Of a stretch of 64,000 nt of DNA, positions 23,434 to 33,690 are shown one piece after another. Location: positions 1,116,001-1,180,000 of the forward strand of contig CM057064.1 of assembly GCA_029945375.1 (NCBI GenBank), given 5' to 3'. The first letter of the stretch is position 1. Each line of letters begins with the position of its first letter. Source of the stretch: Agaricus subrufescens (taxonomy: Eukaryota > Basidiomycota > Agaricomycetes > Agaricales > Agaricaceae). Under the pieces are notes generated by a model. It was not told the origin of the DNA and ran no database searches. It was given only the letters and a program-made list of their open reading frames with translations. Position numbers and translations under genes: made by a program.

Positions 23434-24941
23434 TTTGTTTGGATCAAGGTGTGGTTTTTTGTTGTTACTGATAGAGAGGAAAAACGAAAGTTGGACGACT
23501 GGTAAGATAAGAAAGATGAATAGATTATTTTGATTTGAAAAGGGTTTCGGGTTTTGGTTAGCGTTGACGCAGTCAACTCGCAAAAATCCAGCCGAAAGAA
23601 ATTAAAAAAAAAAAAGCTGCAAAGTGAAAAGATACGGGGAGGGAGACAAAAGCAAAATGAACTTTGTGTAACCGCCTTTAGGTATATATATATATATATA
23701 GGAATTCGGTTCAGACCAAGCATGATCATGATCATCAAGTTAGAGATCACACATTCTCCTAGATACGGTCAAAGAGAATGAACTTCAAGCCAAGCCATCA
23801 TGAAAAAGACAATTCAAGCATTTAACCCGGACACTCAGACAGATACGTACTGTAAACCTAAAAAAAAAAAAAAAGAACAAAGAAATTACCAACCCAGACT
23901 AATGGTATTAACCCTTTTTTTCTTATATAGCAACTCATCCAAATCTCATCCTTGTAGACTAGAGAAACCAATCAAAATAAACGATTGAATTTTCGATCAA
24001 AAAAAAATCACCTTGGTAACTCTCTTTTTCTGGCTGATAGAAACCATCTCTCCAAAATAAAATAAAATGATAAACTCTCGGTCGTCTAGCTGGTGTATAA
24101 GAGCCCGCTGTTCAAGAAATGTGATTATCGCCCCTCTCCCATCCGGAACCGTGTTACAATACATGATAAGTTGAAGACTTAAAAATCCCCTACATGCACC
24201 CTAATGATACTCTAGGCGTGTCCAAGCACAGGTATCAACACTCCATACATCTTGATTCTTCGAATACACACCAAATCACCCAATGATAGAGTCACACAAA
24301 GATAGATAGACAGATATTTTTGATACAGGTAACGATAGCAATCATCATCATCACCACCACCTTCTCAACACTCTCCACTCCACATAACAACACACTCGGG
24401 CCCAGAACCCAAAACCTGAAAACCACACCCACCCACACACGCACACGGATATTCAAAATATACACAACATTTCATTCATAAAAAATAAAAACAAAGAAAT
24501 CATACATCGTCATATTCATAAAACAAAAAGGAAATCAGTAAGATAAAAGATAAAACCACTACTGATGTAATCTTTTATAACTCTATAAATCAGTCAGTCA
24601 AGTGTTGACGCCAAAAAAAATCGAAGATTAACGTCGGGTGGAGCGGGGGGTGGAGAGCGCATAAGAAAGAGAAGAAAAAAAAAAACTAGGGAGCGTCTTT
24701 TTTTTTATGCTTGTTCAATATATGAACAAGAAAAAGCTTTGTGCAGGGGGAAAATAAGATAGAATAAAGGCGCATAGAATATGCAGAAGGATTTATAGTG
24801 GATGAGAAAAGGAATCAATCGATTCCTGCATAAACACCCAATAAGAGAGGCGGAGTGAGGGGGGCAAGAGAGAGAGGAGAGAGAGGAGACCCATAAGATA
24901 TCAAAACACAAAACAAGTGAAAAAAAAAAAGGAAACCCCTT
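23434..24941. other. Intergenic with (TA)n and a U-rich 3' flank of the mitofusin gene
   Basis: A (TA)n tract at about 23682-23700 lies roughly 250 bp upstream of the secreted-protein start and could serve as its TATA region. From about 23.8 to 24.94 kb the plus strand is A-rich with many A-runs; in the sense of the minus-strand mitofusin gene this is a U-rich 3' flank. No gene seen. Confidence 0.5.
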
Positions 24942-27580
24942 CTAAACACTAGCCAACTCCTCAAACCCAACTTCCTCCCTAATCCCAATCGTCCTCTTCA
25001 CCACACTCTCAAACCACTCCTTCGCCTTCCTAGCCTTCCCCTCCAACTCCTCCTTCCCCCTAACCTCCTTATCCCTCTCCTCCAAAGCCCCCTTAAACCT
25101 CTCTCTCAAATCCCAAGAAGCAAGTCTCAAAACCTTTCTAGTCTCCTTCCCAACCCTCTCAGCCTCCGCATCCACAAAACTCGGTATCGTACTCGCAACA
25201 GTCGACGGACTGTTAAATGTAGCGATAGTATTCACAAGATCCTGCGCCGAACCTGATCTCCTCCGTCGTTGTTCAACAGCTAGCGCTTGTTCCCTATACG
25301 ATTTCAACACCTGTTTTCTGACTCTTCTCCCAATCGTCTTTGGCACCGAGCTTGGCAGTTCATAGATGACATAAACCCCAAATCCAAGAGTCACAACACC
25401 CAAAATGGGTCCCAACCACTTCCTAGAACTCTCATTCTCCAAAACCTCTCCGATACTCAACATCCCCTCAATAATCCCTCTAGCACCAATAACTTGCGAA
25501 CCAACCATCGTCAACGCACTAAGCCCAATCCCAAGCACACTAAGCGCCGTCGTCCTCGACCCAGAAGTCTCTTCATTCCCAGCATTAGAGAACAACTCGT
25601 CATCATCATTATCAAGAAGAGAATGCTGCTTTGCCAATTCCGGAGCGATGTAAATAAGGAACTGTTGGTTGAAATCGAACAGGTCGAATAAACTCGTTTC
25701 GAGTAAATCTTGACGGCTCGCGAGACCGATCCCGAGACCTTGAGTTCCACCAGCGACGATAGCTCCGTTACGACGTCGGTTATGGGTTCCTCTTGTCCCG
25801 CGCCTATTGACGCTAAACATCGCTTCAGGCATAAACACTCTCCTACTCCTCTCCACATTACTAGGTAGATGAACTTCGCCGATGACTTTGACTTTATCCA
25901 CACCCTGAGTTGTGGCAACCCTAGCTTGGTCCTCGGCCAGTTTGATAGCAGCATCCAAACTGATCAGCATCGCTCTACGAACATCTTTAGCGTAGTCCCA
26001 GATATTCAGTATTCCAGGATACGTGGGCAGAGAGATCGGGGCATTGGGGATGGCGAGGAGGCCTTGGGAGATACGGTCGAGCGCATCGACAAGGATGGTC
26101 TTGGTGCTGCTCGAAACTTGGGCAACGCCCTCGTCTTCGATAGCTTCAAGAGCTTGTTCCAAAACATCTCTGGAAGCCTTCATCTTTTCCAACACGGGGC
26201 GGGATTCCTCCAGGTCTGCAAGAGCCTTTTGGATTTCAGTCTCGGCAACGATGGAGTTGGCGGTGGATAAGAATTCAAGGTCGGAGAGGACGTTTTTGAG
26301 ATAGGTGGCGACGGGTAGGAGCTTTGATCTGGAGCGTTTGGCGAGTACGAAGGAACGGAGGGCAGATTCGAGGTCGTCGAACGACGGGTTGGCGGTGAAG
26401 GGTTGGAGGGCTGCGGCAGAGTCGACGAAATGAACGAGATCCTCGGCATCGTCGTGAGTCCTTGGACTGAGCTGCCTGATCTGGTCAAGAACGAGTCTCC
26501 GACACTTTTCCTTGTTCTTGATCTGATCATATTTGTTGACGACGATGAAGAGATAGGCCTTTTCGTTGCTGGCGTTCCAGAGGAACTCTTTGGCGGAAAG
26601 GGTAAAGTGGTTCTCGGCAGAGACGACAAAGACGACGACGTCGATTTCCTCCTGACGGGCAAAGACAGCGGTGGTCTTGAGACTGTCGCGGTTGAGACCG
26701 GGAGCGTCGATCAGGGAGATGTCGACGACACCGTTGTTGAGGAGGGATTCCGAAGGAGCCCGGGTGTCTGCCAAATATACCTTGATCATTTGCTGGGTGT
26801 CTTCGTTGTCGGCGACGAAATCCTCGAGCTGGGAGAGGGTGCCGCGGGTAAAGGTAGACTCGTCGTTGATGTTGTACTCGACGCCCTCCTTGAGGAGATG
26901 GATCTCCTCTTTGGCCTGGTTTTCAGCGGCGTCGTGGACCTCGCAAAAGGCGGTGGTGCAGGGCTGTTGGTCGACCGGCATGACCTCGCGGCGGAGGAGG
27001 GCATTGACAAAGGTGGATTTGCCGGCATTGAGATCGCCGGTGACGAGGACCTTGGAGGAGGTGTCCTGGACGCGGAGGCGGAGCCTGTCGATGTGGGCCA
27101 TGGAGGCTTCGATGCGGCCATCGAGGAGCTTGGCGATGGAGTCCTTTTCGAGCTGGCAGACGAGGGAGGCGGCGGTGGAGGCGGAGTGGGCGCCGAGCTG
27201 GAGGTCGAGTTTGAAGACGTTGAACTCGGAGGAGGGCAGGAGGCGGTCGGAGTCTGCGGGCTTGTCGTCGGGGGACGCGGGGGGGAGGGTGGCGCGGCGC
27301 TGGGAGTCCTTGACGACGACGTCTGCGTCGAAGGAGGGGTCGTCGAGGAGGGAGAGGGAGCGGCGGGGGGCGGCTCTGCGGGGGGAGGCGTCGTCCTGCT
27401 CGCGGAGCTGGGGGTAGCGGACGACCCAGTCGCGGGCGTTGAAAGCGCGGACGTCGGCGAGGACGGCCTGGGCCGAGCCGAGGGCGGTGAGCAGCCTGGA
27501 AAACGGGGTCAGAATATATATGTTTCCACACAAACCACTCACCTATGCTTGTGGAGGAGATAGGCCTCCTGGATGTCCAT
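24942..27580 (-). CDS. fzo1: Mitofusin (outer-membrane fusion GTPase Fzo1)
   Basis: Two exons (27543-27580 and 24942-27495) give 863 residues; the first exon is MDIQEAYLLHKH plus two bases. The dynamin-type GTPase has G1 GDLNAGKST (about residue 178), G3 DAPGLNRD and G4 NKYD. Two adjacent hydrophobic segments near the C-terminus (LSVLGIGLSALTMVGSQVIG and ILGVVTLGFGVYVIYEL) form the U-shaped membrane anchor, followed by a C-terminal coiled coil. Fzo1 tethers and fuses mitochondrial outer membranes. Helical heptad regions before the membrane part also fit. The start was chosen over a TTG reading into the intron because ATG-exon and splice sites (GTGAGT, CCAG) are canonical. It shares a very short divergent promoter with the Vts1 gene. 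The first 250 codons are markedly GC-rich. Confidence 0.95.
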
Positions 27581-27692
27581 GGTGGGCTGCGGGAAAAAGC
27601 GGCGGGGGGAGAGTCTGGAGTGTGACGCGTGACGGGCACTCTCTCCGCTTTGCTAGACCGGCAGGCCCGCTGGTCTCGTCTAGAAACCCGCC
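27581..27692. promoter_or_regulatory. Compact bidirectional promoter (fzo1 / vts1)
   Basis: Only about 112 bp separate the two start codons, so both leaders and core promoters must fit or overlap here. The stretch is GC-rich, with no TATA box in either direction. Confidence 0.7.
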
Positions 27693-29825
27693 ATGAGCCT
27701 CCGCCCGCCGTCCGCCAGCCCCAGCCCGTCCCCGGACAACTCCAAGGCCGCCGCCCGCCAGTCGCTCGGCCCCTCCGCCCGCGCGACCCCGACGCTCGTC
27801 CCGGGCTCGCCCCGCCCCGCCTCCCACTCCAGCACCCGCCCCACCAGCGAGCTTCCGCTCGGCAGCGCGGGCATGTTCCAGACCCCGGAAGGTATCTGTC
27901 CGTCTTCTGCGTCTGTTTTCGCGCTCACCCCCGCCCAGCCGAGGCCCTCGACCAGTGGTTCGAAAACCTGCAAAACTACGAAGCCACCCTCGTACGTCTC
28001 TCTCTCTCTCTTCTCTTCGCTTCTGACGCCGCCCCCAGGAGGACATGGCTGCCGCGTCGCTCGACGTCGACTTCAAGGAGGAGCTCGGCGCCATCGAGCA
28101 GTGTGCGTCCCCCTCTGTCGCCCGCTCTCCCCCACTCACCCCCCGCCAGGGTTCAAGGTTCTCTCAGAAGCAGAGCGCACAGCCGCTCTATACAGTCTTC
28201 TCCAGCATTCTACCCAAGTGCAGATTCGCTTTTTCATCACCGTCCTCCAGCAGATGGCCCGCTCAGACCCCATGACCGCCCTTCTCAGCCCTGCCATGGG
28301 TAAGCATCATCATGTTCCACGCTCGTCACCCATCAGCCCTAACCCCCCCTCCCCAGGATCAATGCAAAATCAAATGGAAGCCAGCCTTGCCCGGATCAAG
28401 TCCCCTGGCCTCAAATCCAACATGCCCGCCTCCCCGACCACCCGCAACTTTAGTGCCAATCGCCAGTCTCTCATCCTCGATAACAACTCAAACTTTTTGT
28501 CCCCAGACTCCGCCGCCACCCCAAACGCCGCCGGCCCCTCAGATGCCGCTGCAACCCTTGCGCAACAGCGCGCAAAGCTCAAAAACGCCGAGCACAGGAT
28601 CTCCGCCCCTGTCTTGGCTTCCGCCGGCACTAACGGTCGCGCCTCCTGGGCTGCCGCCGCCTCTCTCCCCCAGGTTTCAGAGGCCAGCGCCCCTGCACAG
28701 GAAATCATCATCGGCGCCTCTCGCCCCAAGAGCAGCGACTTTTCAGGCTCCCTGGCCTCTCCCCACCTCTCCGGAGGTTCAGCCGGCGACGGCCAAAGCT
28801 GGGCAAGCATGGTCAACACCCCTGCAATCCCTCTTTTCCCCAAGAACACCCGCACTGCCGATCCTGCCGCCACCAAGCTCAACGACTGGAACAAGACTTC
28901 TGGACCTGGCGTCCCACGTATGGGCGATCCCACCATTCACCGCAAGAAACCCATTTCTGGCGATAAAAACAACGACAACGGCAACAACCAACACTACGAC
29001 GATAGCGGTTCTTTGGTCGGCGGCGGTGTTCAAAATCAAGACGCTCGTGGTCGTCGTAATGCTAGCGGAGGCTGGGGCGGTAGGGGCCAGGCGCCCCCTG
29101 CTATCAACCCTATGCCCTCCAATAATCGTTTCAATAATAACGCTGACGATGCAAATGGTATCAATGGTCTCGGTATGCAGCTCGGTGGACTTCATCTGGG
29201 TATGGGTTCACCACAAATGTCAGGTATGCCGGGAGCTGCTGCTGCAGCGGCCCTGGCGAATATGACTGGGCCTATGAGTCCATTCAACATGAACATGCTG
29301 AGTGCCATGGCACTCTCACCCGAAGCTCAGTTGCTTGCCGCACAAGTCGCGGCTGCAAACGCTCAAGGTTACGGACACCCAGGATGGCTAGGTATGCAAC
29401 AACAAATGAATGCTGGAGTTAACCAGCACGGTGCTGCCGGTGGTAATCGACGCGGAGGTCCACCTTCTGGTCGTTCAGCCACCGGTTTCAGAAGCACTAC
29501 AAACACAAGTGTCGGATCTGGTGGTATGCCGAATAATGGTTCGGCACCAAAGGGAGATGAGGATGTTGATCCGGCGTTGTTGAATGATATACCTGCCTGG
29601 TTGAGGAGTTTGAGGTTGCACAAGTATACACCGAATTTTGAGGGGATGAAATGGCAGGAGATGGTTAATATGGATGAAAGTCAATTGGAGGCGAAGGGTG
29701 TTGCGGCTTTGGGTGCTAGGAGGAAGATGTTGAAGACTTTTGAGGTTGTGAGGAGGAAGATGGGGATGGAACCTGGTAGTGGTGCGGGTAGTCCTGGTAT
29801 TGGATCCAACTCGGGTGTGATCTGA
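27693..29825 (+). CDS. vts1: Vts1/Smaug-type SAM-domain RNA-binding protein
   Basis: Five exons (27693-27891, 27939-27991, 28039-28102, 28150-28299, 28357-29825) give 644 residues; the first three introns are all exactly 47 nt. An N-terminal helical domain (ALDQWFENLQNYEATL, FKEELGAIEQWFKVLS, YSLLQHSTQVQIRFFITVLQ) is followed by a long Ser/Asn/Gly-rich region and a C-terminal SAM domain (about residues 560-625: IPAWLRSLRLHKYTPNFEGM, ALGARRKMLKTFEVV). The basic RRKMLK face binds stem-loop Smaug recognition elements in mRNA, promoting deadenylation and decay. A T-rich 3' flank follows. Confidence 0.93.
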   Translation: MSLRPPSASPSPSPDNSKAAARQSLGPSARATPTLVPGSPRPASHSSTRPTSELPLGSAGMFQTPEGICPSSASVFALTPAQPRPSTSGSKTCKTTKPPSYVSLSLFSSLLTPPPGGHGCRVARRRLQGGARRHRAVCVPLCRPLSPTHPPPGFKVLSEAERTAALYSLLQHSTQVQIRFFITVLQQMARSDPMTALLSPAMGKHHHVPRSSPISPNPPSPGSMQNQMEASLARIKSPGLKSNMPASPTTRNFSANRQSLILDNNSNFLSPDSAATPNAAGPSDAAATLAQQRAKLKNAEHRISAPVLASAGTNGRASWAAAASLPQVSEASAPAQEIIIGASRPKSSDFSGSLASPHLSGGSAGDGQSWASMVNTPAIPLFPKNTRTADPAATKLNDWNKTSGPGVPRMGDPTIHRKKPISGDKNNDNGNNQHYDDSGSLVGGGVQNQDARGRRNASGGWGGRGQAPPAINPMPSNNRFNNNADDANGINGLGMQLGGLHLGMGSPQMSGMPGAAAAAALANMTGPMSPFNMNMLSAMALSPEAQLLAAQVAAANAQGYGHPGWLGMQQQMNAGVNQHGAAGGNRRGGPPSGRSATGFRSTTNTSVGSGGMPNNGSAPKGDEDVDPALLNDIPAWLRSLRLHKYTPNFEGMKWQEMVNMDESQLEAKGVAALGARRKMLKTFEVVRRKMGMEPGSGAGSPGIGSNSGVI

Positions 29826-30689
29826 TACTGGAAGAAAAATGCCTCTCCCCCATCCCCTCAACTTTCCGTTTTTTTTTTTCGTTTGTGTTCTTTTAGTCTA
29901 CTAGCGCCATGTCCCTCACCCCTCCCTCCCCCTTGATCACTACCACCTATTTACTACTAGTTACTACGTACATACATGAAGAGTTCTTTTTGTTTTTTTT
30001 CGTAGAATGGAACTCTTGTGTTTATTTCTTTTTTTTTTCGTAGTGTGTGTTGCCTAGTTTCTTTTTTTTTATGTATTTATTATGGTGGTTTTGTTTTTTC
30101 TGTAGTGGAAAAAAAAATGCATTTTTGGGGCTATTTTGTGTGTTTAGCTTTTTTTTTTGTGGGTAGGAGAAAGTAAGTTTTGGGTGAGGGTAGTTTTTTT
30201 GGTGTGGGTGGTGGTTTGTGGATTGCGTTTCAATGGTGGCATACTCTCCAACCCATTAGTATATACAGAAAGATCTAGTGGGGTGGACGTTGTTAGGATA
30301 CTTTGACAGGTGTAAAACCTGAGCTAATGGCTTATTAGTTGTAAGACCTAGATGAGATTCATTGAGGTTTGTGATTTGTGAGTTGATATTAAACTGATCC
30401 ACGATATATATATCGTGGTATGCCGAGACGAGATTGAAGGTATCAGATAACTCGCGCATCTGTAGACCAGCGAACTGAGCGAAGGTATAGTTTCGAGTTG
30501 TTCGATCATTGCAATAAAATAGGGGAAGGGTTCTTCCCTGAGGCCGAAACCGCCGAACGAGATAACATAACACATACTAAAACACATCTCACCCCTTCTT
30601 CTGTTATCTCTATCTCCCACGACACTTACACACACACACACACAGCACACACACACCACTCTCGAGTCGAGTCAAGAACCCACCCAAAT
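29826..30689. other. 3' flank of vts1 and promoter of the dehydrogenase
   Basis: From 29860 to about 30210 the plus strand is T-rich, with many T-runs, consistent with a U-rich 3' UTR. An (AC)n microsatellite sits at about 30627-30656, within the leader of the downstream gene. No gene seen. Confidence 0.55.
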
Positions 30690-32104
30690 ATGTCGGAACG
30701 CTCAAGTCGCAATGCGTCTCCTCTTCGAGCACCATTCAGTCATCCATCGTATACAGTCAATCCGATGTCTGTTGCCGATGAATTTCATCCTGTGTTACAT
30801 GCCGGTCGTGTAGCTGTTATCACCGGTGCTGCAAATGGAATTGGTAAGGCTGCTGCTAGAGAATTGGCAAAGTAAGTTTCTCAAAATCCAAATTTCGAAA
30901 TTTGGTATACTTTTTTTTTTTTTTTTTTTAACTTTGACGGTTAATCTTAATCGTCGTTTTTGTAGATTGGGATTGAAAATCGCTGTGGCTGATGCTGATG
31001 AATCGGGGTTGAGAGCGATTGGTCAAGAATTGGTTGGGATGCTTGGTGCTCAGAATGTGTTGATTATTCCTACGGATGTGTCGAAGTTGGATCAGGTTGT
31101 TAGGTTGAAGGAAAAGGTGTATGATACTTGGGGAGAGGTTAGTACAGAATCCTCCTTCCCTTTCTTCGCCGACATCAACCGGAACTGTGGTCGTGTGTGT
31201 GTGTTCTTTTGCAGGTTGCTGTTCTGATGAACAACGCTGGTATCGGAAAGAAAGGAACTTCATGGGAAGGAATGGATAACTGGCATAAAGTCTTTGACGT
31301 CAATCTATTCGGGTGAGTCTTACTAGTTATCGTATCGAACAAAACTATTACTGATTTTCATGGGTTTGATCATAAGCGTCGTCAATGTCCAACATACTTT
31401 TGCTCCTGTAAGCTTTCATTTCATGTTAACCTTCCTCGACAACCCGATAAGTTCTCTGACCCCCTGACAAGTTGATGATCCATCAAGAGAACCAGGCTTT
31501 GATCATCAACACGGGATCTAAACAAGGTATCACTAATCCGCCGTAAGTGTTCTCTCTTTCGCCATATTACCCGTGAATCGCGTATCGGTGTTCATATATA
31601 CTGAAAATATCTTATTTCCGGTTCAAAAAGGGGAAACGCAGCATATAATGCGGCCAAAGCCGCGGTGAAGAGTCTTACGGAGAGTCTTGCTCACGAGTTA
31701 CGTGAACTTCCAGAGAGCAATGTTACGGCTCATCTCTTCATGTGCGTTTTCCCCTTTTTCACCTCTCGTTTAAAATAATAACGAATATTAACCGGGTTGT
31801 TTATATTGATAGTCCTGGGTGGACTTGGACGGGCTTGACGGGAGATGATGGGACTGAGAGACCGAAACCTCATGGTGCCTGGACTGCGGAAGAAACTGTG
31901 TTATATATGCTCGACAAAATACGGAATGGAGAGTTTTATATCTTGGTGCCGGATAATGAGACGAAGAGGGAAGTTGATCAGTTGAGAATTATGTGGGGGG
32001 CTGCGGATGTGGCGGAAGGACGACCGGCTTTGAGTAGATGGCATAAGGATTATAAACCTTTGTTTGAGGAGTTTATTAGGGATGGGATGGCTGCGCTCGA
32101 GTAG
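30690..32104 (+). CDS. Short-chain dehydrogenase/reductase (classical SDR)
   Basis: Seven exons (30690-30871, 30966-31137, 31215-31312, 31377-31407, 31472-31542, 31631-31741, 31813-32104) give 318 residues; the fourth is only 31 nt. A 40-residue Ser-rich leader precedes the cofactor motif ITGAANGIGKAAA (TGxxxGIG). The NNAG motif is in LMNNAGIG, the catalytic Ser in INTGSKQG, and the YxxxK pair in AYNAAKAAVKSL. The acidic residue after strand 2 (ADADESG) suggests NAD rather than NADP. Substrate unknown. No signal peptide. Confidence 0.9.
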
Positions 32105-32169
32105 GATTTGGATGTAAGGGGTAAAGGCTAAGTAATTATCTGTTTTTGTAGAAAGGTGTAAGTGTATAT

Positions 32170-32575
32170 TCGTTGCTTATCGCGCCTCGCTTTCGTCGTA
32201 GACTCGTTGCACCGAGTATCTAATAATATTGTCGCGGCCGGGTCGATAAGAGAAGCAGGGATCCAGTGAAGTGACTATCAGATCCAGTAGGTCATCTGAG
32301 GTTTAGGAGGAAGCTTATCATGATTAGAAACGTCAGTATATGCTTCTCGTTGGATCGCTTCCTGTAGTGAGCTCGTTGCACCGAGTATTTGATATTGTCG
32401 TAGTTAAGTAGATAAGAGCGAGAAGTAAAGCACTGGTGGAGCGTCAGCAAATGATATGAAAGAGCGCCTTATCGCCTTAGAAATGCCAATAATTGTTGGC
32501 TTGGTGTCATTCATCCTGAACTCGCAACACCGAGTAGTATATATCTAATATTGTCACGGATAAGGTGAGAAGGCT
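32170..32575. repeat. Three degenerate ~150-170 bp tandem units
   Basis: The core word caccgagta recurs at about 32210, 32380 and 32529, each followed after a short gap by a taat/gatattgtc motif and then a gataag/gataaggtgagaag motif. Spacing is about 169 and 149 bp. Outside the cores the units have drifted strongly. No coding potential; origin unknown (a decayed minisatellite, or a regulatory array). Confidence 0.6.
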
Positions 32576-33583
32576 GAAAAGTAGAGATACGGTAGGGTGG
32601 CTGTTATACTCAGCGAGCGAGTACTTTCCAAAAGGCACCAATATGTAAGAGCGACCCCGCCTACATTCGGTATCAAAGTTTCCGAAATTGCGACTAGGAG
32701 CAATTGCTCACAATTCGCATCCGAAGTGGGCCTGATACATAATAGGCATTAGTGTGTATTTTGAAGACCCGGTAGGATACACGACGGCGATTATACCACG
32801 TACCATGCCCCCCTCCGCTCGCATACGGGTATATCATGTCAGGGACGAAGGTGCGGTTGGCAGCAGATCTATCACTGGATCGTCATGTGTCCCCAAAAAA
32901 GTGATGAAGACTTCATCCCTTATTGGTGTATGGTCCTTGGACATAAAATCAGTGCTTCTTGGGTTACTTTTTCTCATGTACTTGCTTTTCTGTTTTGTGC
33001 GCGAGTGAGGCATTTGTCGCTTGGGATGACTGACATGGAAGTGAACGACTTGGAGTGTAAGATCCGCTGAATGGTTTCGTTATAGGTCGCGAAAAGGATG
33101 AACTTCGTGGCGTCCAGTGTTCTTGGCGTTAGGATTCGGGACTCGATTCGACCAGCTACTCGCAAGAAGATCCGGTTTGGGGCGGGGACGTTCGAGTAAA
33201 ATGCCATAAGAAAAAAAAAAAAGCAGGACGGCCCTCAGCTTGGTGTGGTAAACATGCTCGACGCCCAAGAGTACGGATCGAGAGAATGAATGCGTTGCAA
33301 GGTCCGTCCGCCCGGAGAGACCGAGATCCGACATCATAACATAGCAACTCGAACAAACACGGCCATTGTCAGGGCATATGATGTCGTATACGGAAATCTG
33401 GGGCAACTGCTGGGACGACTGGGACGACATGCTGGATGCGCGATGGATGGCCCGGTCGTCATGTGTGCTGATCGTCTAGTAGTCGAGTTCGTTTTCATCT
33501 TATTTTCGCTTGCTGATGACCTGCGTTCCAAGCGGAGATGGTCTCTTTCTTTCAAAGTAACCAAGGGTAAACATGTCTGGACA

Positions 33584-33590
33584 TATATAA
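33584..33590 (+). promoter_or_regulatory. TATA box of the glutamate dehydrogenase gene
   Basis: TATATAA about 100 bp before the ATG, followed by a strongly CT-rich stretch (CCCTCGTC, CTCTCTCTG) that is typical of fungal transcription start regions, and by an ACCATG start context. Confidence 0.6.
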
Positions 33591-33690
33591 GTACCCGCCA
33601 CCCCCTCGTCATCTCCTTCTTATCGACCCCGCTCTCTCTGCCCTCCCGACTCTGCAGCTATCTGCGCCGATCCCTTTACTACCCCCCACC

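Larger units (their letters stand above)
32105..33690. other. Intergenic, includes a degenerate tandem repeat and the GDH promoter
   Basis: No gene seen. The first 470 bp contain three imperfect repeat units (listed separately). The right end is the promoter of the glutamate dehydrogenase gene, with a TATA-like element. Confidence 0.5.

Noticed and set aside
24080..24150. tRNA-like words (tctagctggtgtataagagc, then gttcaag)
   Set aside because: The putative A and B boxes are too close and no cloverleaf can be drawn; probably chance.
26403..27563. 386-codon plus-strand frame opposite the mitofusin gene
   Set aside because: Antisense shadow of the GC-rich fzo1 coding region; Gly/Val/Glu-rich with no family motif.
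26923..27639. 238-codon Arg/Pro-rich minus-strand frame
   Set aside because: Shifted-frame shadow of the first part of fzo1; Pro/Arg richness reflects high GC.
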